Position numbers and translations under genes: made by a program. 64,000 nucleotides of DNA from Streptomyces sp. A0958 (GTDB taxonomy: Bacteria > Actinomycetota > Actinomycetes > Streptomycetales > Streptomycetaceae), in the NCBI RefSeq assembly GCF_004795035.1, contig NZ_SSBK01000003.1:1-64000 (forward strand). Direction: 5' to 3'. The notes beneath the pieces are model-generated. The model searched no databases and was not told the origin of the DNA. It saw only the letters and a list, made by a program, of their open reading frames with translations. The first letter of the stretch is position 1. Each line of letters begins with the position of its first letter. Positions 16,796 to 24,530 of the stretch are shown piece by piece.

Positions 16796-17671
16796 TCAGA
16801 TCTCGAACAGCGCCTTCGCGTTGTCGTGGCAGACCGCCCGCAGCCAGTCGTCACCGAGTCCCAGCCGTTCCAGGGCGTACAGCTGGTGGGCGTACGGGTA
16901 CGGGATGTTCGGGAAGTCGGTGCCCAGCAGGATGCGGTCCCCGAGCGCCGCGAGCCGCCCGTGCTCCGCCCTTGGGAACGGGGAGAACTCCTCCGTGAAG
17001 TCGGTGAACGCCATCGTCGTGTCCAGCCGCACTTCCGGGTACGTCTCCGCGAGCGTCAGGAACTCCGCGTACTCCGGCATCCCCATGTGCGCCACGATCA
17101 GGGGAAGGCGGGGGTGGCGGGCGAGGACGCGGCCGATGGGGCCCGGGCCGGTGTGCTTGCCGGGGGCGGGTCCTGAGCCGCAGTGCGTCACGACCGGGAT
17201 GCCCGCCTCCGCCAGCAGGCCCCAGACCGGGTCGAGCAGGGGGTCGTTCGGGTCGTACGCGCCGACCTGGAGGTGCGCCTTGAAGACCCGCGCCCCCGCC
17301 TCGACGGCCTCCCGTACGTACCGTTCCGCGTCCGGTTCGGGGTAGAAGGTCGCCGTGTGCAGGCAGTCGGGGGTGCGGGCGGCGAAATCGGCCGCCCAGC
17401 CGTTCAGCCAGGCCGCCATGGACGGTTTGTGCGGGTAGAGCATCGAGGTGAAGCGGAGCACGCCGAACGAACGGAGCAGGGCCAGGCGTTCGTCCTCCTC
17501 GTGCCGGTAGGCGATCGGCCACTCCAGGCCGGTCAGCGGGCCCGCCGAGTCGAAGTAAGCCCAGACCTTGCGCAGCACCCGCTCCGGCATGAAGTGCGTG
17601 TGGACGTCGATGAGCCCGGACAGCCCGAGCCGCTGCCGGAACCGCACCACGTCGTCGTGATCGTCACCCAT
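16796..17671 (-). CDS. amidohydrolase family (ACMSD-like) metal-dependent hydrolase
   Basis: 291 aa, starting at the ATG preceded by GAGAGGG 8 nt upstream. The TIM-barrel amidohydrolase-2 fold shows the metal ligands H-x-H in LIDVHTHFMP, a His in VVTHCGSGP, another in LIVAHMGMP, and the late Asp in ILLGTDFPNIPYP. Members decarboxylate or hydrolyse aromatic or carboxylated substrates; the substrate here is unknown. It lies 13 nt downstream of the DUF2797 gene and is likely co-transcribed with it. Confidence 0.85.
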   Translation of the reverse strand: MGDDHDDVVRFRQRLGLSGLIDVHTHFMPERVLRKVWAYFDSAGPLTGLEWPIAYRHEEDERLALLRSFGVLRFTSMLYPHKPSMAAWLNGWAADFAARTPDCLHTATFYPEPDAERYVREAVEAGARVFKAHLQVGAYDPNDPLLDPVWGLLAEAGIPVVTHCGSGPAPGKHTGPGPIGRVLARHPRLPLIVAHMGMPEYAEFLTLAETYPEVRLDTTMAFTDFTEEFSPFPRAEHGRLAALGDRILLGTDFPNIPYPYAHQLYALERLGLGDDWLRAVCHDNAKALFEI

Positions 17672-17684
17672 GCGGTCGACCCTC

Positions 17685-18575
17685 TCAGAACAGCCCGTCC
17701 TGCGCGGCCCCACCCCCCACCGCCACGGTCGGCACGCTCACCCCGGCGCCCGCACCGGCCGCCGCCAGCGCCCAGCCGGTCATCAGCCGGGTGTCGACCA
17801 CGACGACGCCGTCCGTACCCGTGTCGAGGTGGAGGTCGGGGCCGGCCGCCGCGACCAGCCTCCCCGCGACCGCGCCGCCGTCCGCGAGGCCGGTGACCGC
17901 CCTGCCCGGACCGGACACGGCCCCGCGCCCGAGCCCGAAGATCCCCGCGTGGTCGACCGACTCGAACGGCAGCCGCTCCAGCGCCTCCGGCCAGCCGCCG
18001 CCGTCTTCGAGCGCCGCGGCCTTCCCGTACATCTCCGCCAGCTCGGCGGCCCGTACCGCCTCGGCCGGCAGGTCCGCCCGCACCGCCCGCTTGCGCGCGT
18101 ACGGGATGCGGTCCGGCACCCCGAGCGCCGCCCGCAGCACCTCCTCGGCCCGGCGCGCCGCCATCAGCGGGCCGCGCCCCAGCCAGCTGAAGACCACCGC
18201 CCCCTGCTCCCGCAGCCGGGCCGCGCCCCGCTCCTCGGCGGTGATCCCGACCTTCACCATCCCGGTCCCGAACCAGGCCAGGTACACGCGGTACGTGCGC
18301 GGGTCGTCCGGGATCGTGTCGGCGGCCACCGAGTGCGCCCGGTCGAGCCGCCCGCACTCCGGGCAGCGCCCGCCCGTGCTGTGCGCGGGGACCGCGGCCC
18401 CCACCGGGCACGCGTTGCCCCGGGCCCCGGAGCAGCGCCGCCGGCCGGCGGCCCGGAAGCCGAACTCCGCCCCGTACGCCAGCGCACTCCCCCGCACCCG
18501 CGTCCCCTTGCGCCAGCCGAGGGCGGGCCCTCCGGTGGCCTCGGGCCACCGGAGGCCGGTGCACTGCCATTCCAT
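17685..18575 (-). CDS. DUF2797 domain-containing protein
   Basis: 296 aa from ATG at 18575. A cysteine-rich N-terminus (CSGARGNACP, then GRCPECGRLD, residues about 47-77) suggests a zinc site. The conserved core reads YRVYLAWFGTGMVKVGIT, reminiscent of a GIY-YIG strand pattern. Function of the family is unknown. It is divergent from the ECF sigma gene, with 53 bp between the two starts. Confidence 0.85.
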   Translation of the reverse strand: MEWQCTGLRWPEATGGPALGWRKGTRVRGSALAYGAEFGFRAAGRRRCSGARGNACPVGAAVPAHSTGGRCPECGRLDRAHSVAADTIPDDPRTYRVYLAWFGTGMVKVGITAEERGAARLREQGAVVFSWLGRGPLMAARRAEEVLRAALGVPDRIPYARKRAVRADLPAEAVRAAELAEMYGKAAALEDGGGWPEALERLPFESVDHAGIFGLGRGAVSGPGRAVTGLADGGAVAGRLVAAAGPDLHLDTGTDGVVVVDTRLMTGWALAAAGAGAGVSVPTVAVGGGAAQDGLF

Positions 18576-18628
18576 GCGCGCACCTTACGGCCGGGTACTG
18601 ACAACCGGCGCCGACTACTATCCCGGGC

Positions 18629-19573
18629 ATGGACCTGACGGTGCGAAACGTGGACCGGTTCGAGGCGGCCAGGCCCCGCCTGGAGGCCATCGCCTACCGC
18701 CTCCTCGGCTCCGCGAGCGAGGCCGAGGACGCCGTGCAGGACACCTTCCTGCGCTGGCAGGCCGCCGACACCGGGCGGATCGAGGTCCCCGAGGCCTGGC
18801 TGACGAAGGTCCTCACCCACCTGTGCCTCAACCAGCTCACCTCGGCCCGCGCCCGGCGCGAGACGTACGTGGGCCAGTGGCTTCCCGAACCGCTGCTCGC
18901 CGGGGACGCCATGCTCGGCCCCGCCGACACGGCCGAACAGCGCGAATCGGTCTCGTACGCCGTCCTCACGCTCATGGAGCGGCTGACACCGAGCGAGCGG
19001 GCGGTGTACGTGCTGCGCGAGGCGTTCGGCTACCCGCACCGGGAGATCGCGGAGATCCTGGACCTCACCGAGTCCGCCGCCCAGCAGGTCCACCACCGGG
19101 CGAAGAAGCACATCGCGGACGGCAGGGCGCGCACCGAGGTGGACGAGGCCGCCGCCCGCCGCGTCATCGAGGAGTTCCTGCTCGCCGCCGCCGGGGGCCG
19201 GACCGAACCGCTCGTACGGCTGCTGACCTCGGACGCCACCTCGGTCGGGGACGGCGGCGGAAAGGTGCCGGCCCGCGCCAAGCCGTTCGAGGGCGCGCAG
19301 GCCGTCGCGACGTTCATGCGGGGCCTGCTCAAGCCGGGCAAGGCCAAGACCGCGATCACCGGCGGTTCCGTGGGCCTGTACGTCACGAACGCCAACGGCT
19401 CCACCGCCGTCGTCGCGGCCGTCGGCGAGCGGGTCATCGGCGTCATGTGCCTGGAGATCACCCCCGAGGGCATCCACGCGCTCCGCAACCAGGCCAACCC
19501 GGACAAGCTCGAACGGGCGACCCGGCAATGGGCGGCCATGGAGCACGGGAAGCCCCTGCTCACCGCGTTCTAG
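18629..19573 (+). CDS. sigJ: ECF41-type RNA polymerase sigma factor (SigJ-like)
   Basis: 314 aa. Region 2 (SEAEDAVQDTFLRW) and region 4 (REIAEILDLTESAAQQVHHRAKKH) are followed by a SnoaL-like C-terminal extension of about 120 aa. That layout is the hallmark of ECF41 sigma factors, where the extension modulates activity instead of an anti-sigma factor. ECF41 genes usually sit next to a flavin- or NAD-dependent oxidoreductase, carboxymuconolactone decarboxylase or epimerase gene; here an FAD oxidoreductase follows 93 bp downstream and is the probable target. Confidence 0.9.
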   Translation: MDLTVRNVDRFEAARPRLEAIAYRLLGSASEAEDAVQDTFLRWQAADTGRIEVPEAWLTKVLTHLCLNQLTSARARRETYVGQWLPEPLLAGDAMLGPADTAEQRESVSYAVLTLMERLTPSERAVYVLREAFGYPHREIAEILDLTESAAQQVHHRAKKHIADGRARTEVDEAAARRVIEEFLLAAAGGRTEPLVRLLTSDATSVGDGGGKVPARAKPFEGAQAVATFMRGLLKPGKAKTAITGGSVGLYVTNANGSTAVVAAVGERVIGVMCLEITPEGIHALRNQANPDKLERATRQWAAMEHGKPLLTAF

Positions 19574-19588
19574 CCGCCGTGTGGTGCA

Positions 19589-19595
19589 CGTCACA
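19589..19595 (+). promoter_or_regulatory. possible ECF41-type -35 element upstream of the oxidoreductase gene
   Basis: CGTCACA resembles the TGTCACA -35 element reported for ECF41 promoters and lies 72 nt before the oxidoreductase ATG. I cannot place a convincing CGTC -10 at the right spacing, so this is a weak call. Confidence 0.25.
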
Positions 19596-19666
19596 CTCCT
19601 CTCCTGTCAGGAAACGGCGGGCTGTCCGGTTCAAGGGGCGAACCCGCGCGAGACAGGAGCAGGCAC

Positions 19667-20860
19667 ATGGAGCACCGCATCATCGTCCTCGGAGCCGGGT
19701 ACGCCGGAGCCATCGCCGCAGGCCGCCTCGCCAAGCGGCTGCGCCGCGGCGACGCCACCATCACCCTCGTCAACGCGCAGCCCGACTTCGTCGAGCGCGT
19801 CCGCCTGCACCAGCTCGCGGCGGGCCGGGAACTCGCCCCGCGCCCCTTCGCCGACATGTTCGCCGGTACCGGCGTGGAGCTGAGGCTCGGCACGGTCACC
19901 GGCGTGGACGTGGAGCTGAAGACCGTCACCGTCCAGGGGGCCGAAGGGCCCGAGGAGCTGGCGTACGACACCCTCGTCCACGCCCTCGGCAGTGCCTGGA
20001 ACCCGCAGGGCGTCCCCGGCACCGCCGAGCACGCCCACGAGATCGCGAGCCGCCCCGGGGCGCTCCGGCTGCGCGACCGGCTGGCCGCGCTCGCACCCGG
20101 GCAGTCCGTGGTCGTCGTCGGCGCCGGACTGACCGGTCTTGAGGCGGCGACCGAGTTCGCGGAGGCCCGCCCGGACCTGGACATCGCGCTCGCCGCACGC
20201 GGCGGGCTCGGTGACTGGCTGTCCCCGGCAGGCCGCCGGCACGTGCGCGAGGTGTGCGACCGGCTCGGCATCACCGTCCACGAGCACACCGCCGTCACCG
20301 AGGTCGGTGCCGGTCACGTCACCACCGCCGAGGGCACCTCGTTCCCCGCCTCGGTCACCGTGTGGACGGCGGGCTTCGCGGTCCACCCGCTCGCGGCGGC
20401 CACCGCCCTGGAGACCGACGACACGGGCCGGATCGTGGTGGACGCGACCATGCGTTCGGTCTCGCACCCCGACGTGTACGCCGTCGGGGACGCGGCCCTG
20501 GTCGCGGGCCCCGGGGGCAAGCCGCTGCGGATGTCCTGCGCCTCGGGCATCCCGACCGCCTGGCAGGCCGCCGACGCCCTTGCCGCCCGGCTGACCGGCC
20601 GCAAGCTCCCGCACACCCCGCTGCGCTACTTCAACCAGTGCGTCTCGCTGGGCCGCAAGGACGGCCTGATCCAGTACGTCACCGCAGACGACCGCTCGGT
20701 GCGCGCCGTCCTGACGGGCCGGGTCGCCGCCGTCTACAAGGAGGTCGTCTGCAAGGGCGCGGCCTGGGGCGTGGCCAATCCGACCGTCGGCGTCCCGGTC
20801 CGGCGCCACCCGGTCGTCCCGCGCACCGAGCAGGCCCCGGCGACCGCCGAGCGGGGGTGA
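19667..20860 (+). CDS. NAD(P)/FAD-dependent oxidoreductase (NDH-2-like)
   Basis: 397 aa. FAD-binding GxGxxG is at the N-terminus (VLGAGYAGAIAAG) and NAD-binding GxGxxG in VVVVGAGLTGLEAA near residue 155. The late FAD motif SHPDVYAVGDAA precedes a C-terminal segment shared with type II NADH dehydrogenases and related disulfide-reductase-fold enzymes. No membrane anchor is evident. ECF41 operons commonly encode such a flavoprotein; its electron acceptor is unknown. Confidence 0.88.
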   Translation: MEHRIIVLGAGYAGAIAAGRLAKRLRRGDATITLVNAQPDFVERVRLHQLAAGRELAPRPFADMFAGTGVELRLGTVTGVDVELKTVTVQGAEGPEELAYDTLVHALGSAWNPQGVPGTAEHAHEIASRPGALRLRDRLAALAPGQSVVVVGAGLTGLEAATEFAEARPDLDIALAARGGLGDWLSPAGRRHVREVCDRLGITVHEHTAVTEVGAGHVTTAEGTSFPASVTVWTAGFAVHPLAAATALETDDTGRIVVDATMRSVSHPDVYAVGDAALVAGPGGKPLRMSCASGIPTAWQAADALAARLTGRKLPHTPLRYFNQCVSLGRKDGLIQYVTADDRSVRAVLTGRVAAVYKEVVCKGAAWGVANPTVGVPVRRHPVVPRTEQAPATAERG

Positions 20861-20875
20861 GCGGGGCCCTCGGAG

Positions 20876-21820
20876 TCAGAGGAGGCGTTCGGGGAGGGGG
20901 CCGGCGCTGAACATGCGGGCGTGCGTGCCGTCCGGGGTGATGAACTCGACGTCGCCCGTGGGGTCGGCCGTCACCTCCCCGACCACGGCGGCGTGGCGGC
21001 CCCGGGGGTGGGCGCGCAGGGCGGCGAGCACCGGGGCGGTGCGGTCGGACGGGACGAACAAGCACAGGCAGCCCGCGCAGGCCGCGTCCAGGGGGGCGAG
21101 GCCCCGGGTGGCCAGGGCGACCCGGGCCTCGTACCGCACGGGCAGTGCGGCCTCGTCCACGCGCAGGGTCAGCCCCCGGTCGGCGGCGGTCAGGCGCAGC
21201 ACCTCCGCGAGGCCGCCGGCCGCCACGGGCCGGGCGTGGTGGAGGTCGGCGCGGACGGCGCGCAGGAGGCCGCCGAGGGGGGCGCAGTCGCTGGGCACGT
21301 GGTGCTCGTAGCCGAGGCCGTCGCGCAGGGAGACCAGGTGGGCCGCGTGGTTGCCGAGCGGGCCCGTCACCACGACGCGGTCGCCGGGGCGGACCCGGTC
21401 CGGGCCGAGCGGCGGCCCGTCGCGCTCACCGAACGCGGCGGCGGTGACGTAGACCCGGTCGGCCTCGCCCGCGCGGACGACCTGGGTGTCGACGGCGGCG
21501 ACGGTGACCTGGGCCTCGGCGGCGGCGGCCCGGATCGAGGCGGTCAGCCGGTGCACCAGGTCGAGCGGCAGCCCGGCCTCCAGGACGATACCGAGGGCGA
21601 GGTGGCGGGGGTCGGCGCCGGTGGCGGCCAGGTCGTTGACGGCACCGCAGACCGCGAGCCGGCCGATGTCGCCGTTGCCGAAGAAGGGCGGGTCGACGAC
21701 GTAGGTGCCGGCCCGGACCACGAGGGCGGGCTCCTGGGGGGCGAGGGCTCGGGCGATCAGTTCGCGTGTCTCCGGGCCGAAGCCGACCTGGGTGGTGTAC
21801 CTGTCCCGCGTATACGTCAC
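20876..21820 (-). CDS. HypE/AIR-synthase-like protein lacking the C-terminal cysteine
   Basis: 314 aa, GTG start with a GGGGG site 5 nt upstream. The PurM/AIR synthase fold contains DIGRLAVCGAVNDLAATGADP and GDRVVVTGPLG, as in HypE. True HypE ends in a conserved Pro-Arg-Ile-Cys tail whose cysteine carries the cyanide ligand for NiFe hydrogenase; this protein ends in PLPERLL. No other hyp or hydrogenase gene is nearby. It is therefore HypE-like by fold but unlikely to act as a carbamoyl dehydratase. It converges on the oxidoreductase gene with a 15-bp gap. Confidence 0.8.
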   Translation of the reverse strand: MTYTRDRYTTQVGFGPETRELIARALAPQEPALVVRAGTYVVDPPFFGNGDIGRLAVCGAVNDLAATGADPRHLALGIVLEAGLPLDLVHRLTASIRAAAAEAQVTVAAVDTQVVRAGEADRVYVTAAAFGERDGPPLGPDRVRPGDRVVVTGPLGNHAAHLVSLRDGLGYEHHVPSDCAPLGGLLRAVRADLHHARPVAAGGLAEVLRLTAADRGLTLRVDEAALPVRYEARVALATRGLAPLDAACAGCLCLFVPSDRTAPVLAALRAHPRGRHAAVVGEVTADPTGDVEFITPDGTHARMFSAGPLPERLL

Positions 21821-21906
21821 GAAAGCCCCCCGATGCGCGCGTCATGACCGTGCCCATCATGCTGCGGGGACGCGGTGGCGCCTACCCGTTATGTGCCCTA
21901 GGGGCT

Positions 21907-23283
21907 TCAGTAGGGGCGGTTGTACGACCTCAGCAGCAGGACGGCCGCGACGGCGGCCAGGGCGGGGAGGGCTCCGAAGCCGGTCAGGATGCCGATGCGG
22001 GCCGTGAGGGACTGCTCGGCGGCGTCGCCGGTGCCGGAGGAGACGTAGCCGGAGAGCTGGAGGACCAGGCCGTAGAGGAAGGGACCGAGGGCCACGCCCA
22101 GGCCCTCGGCGGTGGTGAACACGCCGGAGAGCACGCCCCCTTGGCGGCGGCCGGTCCTGCTGGTGTCGCGGGCGATGCAGTCCGGGAGCATCGCGTACAG
22201 GAAGAGGAGCTGGCCCGCGTGACCGGTGCCGGCCAGGGCCATGGTGACCAGGACCGCGCCCTGGGGCAGGAACGGGGAGGCGAGGAAGAGCAGGCAGCCG
22301 GCGGTGAACAGCGCGGAGGCCAGGGCGTATCCGCGCGGGCCGCGCAGCCGGGACCACAGCGGCATGGTCAGCAGGTTCGGCGCGACGAACGCGGCCACCA
22401 GGACGCCGACGCCCGAGGAGTCGTGCAGGACGTGGTCGGCGAAGTACGGGGCGCCCGCGAGGAGGACGCCGGTGGCGACGGACTGGAGGACCACGCAGCG
22501 CAGCAGCGCCATGAAGGGCGGGTTGGCGCGGGCGGCGGCGAACTGTTCGCGCAGGGTCGGTTCGGCGGCCGGGACGTGGGACGTGGCGTTGGCCGTACGG
22601 GTGCCGGCGAAGACCCAGAGGGCGCCCAGGGCGACGACCGCCGCGCCGAACGCCCCGGCCCAGCGGTGCCCGGTGAGTCCGCCGCCGCCCGCGTCGACGA
22701 GGGCGGGGGCGGCCGCACCGGTGACCAGGGCCGCGATCCCGATGACGGCGACCCGGCCCGCGACCAGGCGCATCCGGTCCTCCTCGCGGTCGGCGAGTTC
22801 GGCGGGCATGGCGACGTACGGCACCTGGAAGAAGGCGAAGGCGGTGGCGGTGAGCAGGTAGCCGGCGGCGGTGAACCAGGCGCCGGCGGAGCCGGGCAGC
22901 GGGCCCGCGAAGGTCAGCGCGAAGCCGAGGGCCACGGCGAGCCCGCCCACCAGGACGTACGGGCGGCGCGAGCCCCAGCGGGTGCGCGTGCGGTCGCTGA
23001 CGCGGCCGACGAACGGGTTGAGGACGGCGTCCCACGCCTTGGGCAGGAACACGACCGCCCCGGCCAGCGCGGCACCGACCCCGAGCGTGTCGGTGAGGTA
23101 CGGGAGCAGGAGGAGGCCGGGGAGCGTGGTGAACGTCCCCGAGACGAGCGAGCCCGAGGCGTAGCCGAACCGCACGCGGCGGGCCGGCCCGCCGGTGCGT
23201 GCCGGGCCGGGCGGACCGGGCGGGGCCTTGCGGGCACGGCCCGGCGGTGCGGAACGGTCGTCGCCGGTGTCGGTGAGGGCCAT
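21907..23283 (-). CDS. MFS transporter, GPH/melibiose-symporter-like
   Basis: 458 aa with 12 predicted membrane helices. It carries the GPH-type signature after helix 2 (DAVLNPFVGRVSDRTRTRWGSRRPY) and a first-helix region GYASGSLVSGTF. GPH members move sugars or other solutes with cations; several actinobacterial members are in sugar or secondary-metabolite loci. The substrate is not readable from sequence. A strong hairpin lies just before the AGGAAG ribosome site. It is adjacent to the biosynthetic cluster but oriented away from it. Confidence 0.85.
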   Translation of the reverse strand: MALTDTGDDRSAPPGRARKAPPGPPGPARTGGPARRVRFGYASGSLVSGTFTTLPGLLLLPYLTDTLGVGAALAGAVVFLPKAWDAVLNPFVGRVSDRTRTRWGSRRPYVLVGGLAVALGFALTFAGPLPGSAGAWFTAAGYLLTATAFAFFQVPYVAMPAELADREEDRMRLVAGRVAVIGIAALVTGAAAPALVDAGGGGLTGHRWAGAFGAAVVALGALWVFAGTRTANATSHVPAAEPTLREQFAAARANPPFMALLRCVVLQSVATGVLLAGAPYFADHVLHDSSGVGVLVAAFVAPNLLTMPLWSRLRGPRGYALASALFTAGCLLFLASPFLPQGAVLVTMALAGTGHAGQLLFLYAMLPDCIARDTSRTGRRQGGVLSGVFTTAEGLGVALGPFLYGLVLQLSGYVSSGTGDAAEQSLTARIGILTGFGALPALAAVAAVLLLRSYNRPY

Positions 23284-23302
23284 CGGGTGCCTTCCTGGGA
23301 AA

Positions 23303-23340
23303 GCCCCGCCGAAAGCGCGGGGGATGTCCCTCGGCGGGGC
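23303..23340 (-). terminator. strong hairpin in the leader of the GPH transporter gene
   Basis: GCCCCGCCGA pairs perfectly with TCGGCGGGGC around an 18-nt loop. On the minus strand it ends in TTTCC and is followed at once by the AGGAAG ribosome-binding site of the transporter gene. It could be an attenuator-like terminator in the 5' leader or simply a structured leader. Confidence 0.5.
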
Positions 23341-23494
23341 TGTCGGGGCACAGCGTCACCCAGCATCCATGGACATCGCTTAAGTCTTCGCCGTTTCCGG
23401 ACGCACCTTCATGCCATGCACTTTGTGGCCAACGGCGATGGGTGGCTGGGGCTTGTCAGGGCGCTCCACCATGTGCTGAGAGAAGGGGAGGGAC

Positions 23495-24526
23495 ATGACA
23501 GTCGACAACCGCACGACCTCGGCTCCCGCCATCCACGGGCTTGCGACAGCGACTGCGGGGAGCGCGGGCATCGCCCAGCATCTGATCCACCGCCCGGCCG
23601 CGCGGTCCTACTACGGTCTGGACGCGCCGAGTCTGGGCGAGGAGTTCTTCACGCTCGTCGGCGAGACCCCCGTCACCCATCCGCTCCTCAACGACGGCCC
23701 CGGCCGCTTCCACGACCCACAGATCGCCACCGGGAGCGTGCGGGACGTCGGCGAACTCGTCGGGCACCGCTACTTCGGCGTGCCCGAGGACCGCCCCGGC
23801 CTCTTCTACCGCTTCGCGCTCGACCTCACGGACCTCTCCGCGTGGCGCACGGACCCGGGCGGCCGGGGCGTCGTCATGGAGACGCAGATCCGGGCCCGGC
23901 CGGCGAACGTGGTGGCCGAGGTGCCGCGCGGGCTGGACTTCCACCTGGACGTGAAGATCGACGGCCGTCCGTGCGCGATCGGTTCGGCCGGGATGGTCTT
24001 CCTGATGCCGAAGCTGTACCGCAAGCACGTGGCGCACGCCCGGCAGGCGATGCGGGCCGTGCCCGAGCTGAACGACGCCCCGGACGGGCCGCCGCGCCCG
24101 GCCGACGCCGGTGAGGTGGGCCGGCGCGCCGGTGAGAACGTGGTGATCAGCGAGCCCGTCGACGCCTCGCGCGGCCGGATCAGCACCTGGGTGCTGTCCG
24201 CGCCGGTCAGCCCGGTGTTCGACGACACGGACGGGCGGCAGCGGGGGCAGTTCTCCGGTCTGCATCTGCTGGAGGCGCTGCGCCAGAGCTCCCTGCTCAC
24301 GGCGGGCCGCGCCCACGGGCTCGACCCGGAGCGCAGCACCCTGGACGCCTGCCAGGTGCACTTCCGGGGGCAGGCGGAGCGGGGGCTGCCGCTGCGCTGT
24401 GTGGCGGTGGCCGGTCCGCTGGGGCGGGACGCCGAGGGGCGGCCGTCGGTGCCGGTCACGCTGACGCTGACGCAGCAGCGGTGGGCGGTCGCGGAGGCCC
24501 GCACCTGCGTGGTGCAGGACTACTGA
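23495..24526 (+). CDS. AfsA-type gamma-butyrolactone biosynthesis (A-factor) hotdog protein
   Basis: 343 aa; AGGGGAGG lies 4-11 nt before the ATG. Two AfsA hotdog repeats are present. The first is around THPLLNDGPGRFHDPQIATG to HLDVKIDG, the second around VSPVFDDTDGRQRGQFSGLHLLEALRQ to CQVHFRGQAERGLPLRC. AfsA/ScbA couple a beta-ketoacyl-ACP to dihydroxyacetone phosphate, the first step of gamma-butyrolactone signals. No ScbR/ArpA-type receptor gene is in the window. It is the first gene of a regulatory operon (SARP follows after 4 nt), so it probably makes the signal that triggers this cluster, or a related butenolide. Confidence 0.88.
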   Translation: MTVDNRTTSAPAIHGLATATAGSAGIAQHLIHRPAARSYYGLDAPSLGEEFFTLVGETPVTHPLLNDGPGRFHDPQIATGSVRDVGELVGHRYFGVPEDRPGLFYRFALDLTDLSAWRTDPGGRGVVMETQIRARPANVVAEVPRGLDFHLDVKIDGRPCAIGSAGMVFLMPKLYRKHVAHARQAMRAVPELNDAPDGPPRPADAGEVGRRAGENVVISEPVDASRGRISTWVLSAPVSPVFDDTDGRQRGQFSGLHLLEALRQSSLLTAGRAHGLDPERSTLDACQVHFRGQAERGLPLRCVAVAGPLGRDAEGRPSVPVTLTLTQQRWAVAEARTCVVQDY

Positions 24527-24530
24527 CGCC

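Noticed and set aside
23341..23494. Gamma-butyrolactone receptor (ARE-like) operator upstream of the afsA homologue
   Set aside because: I looked for the usual AT-flanked palindrome and found no convincing match; it would need a profile search.
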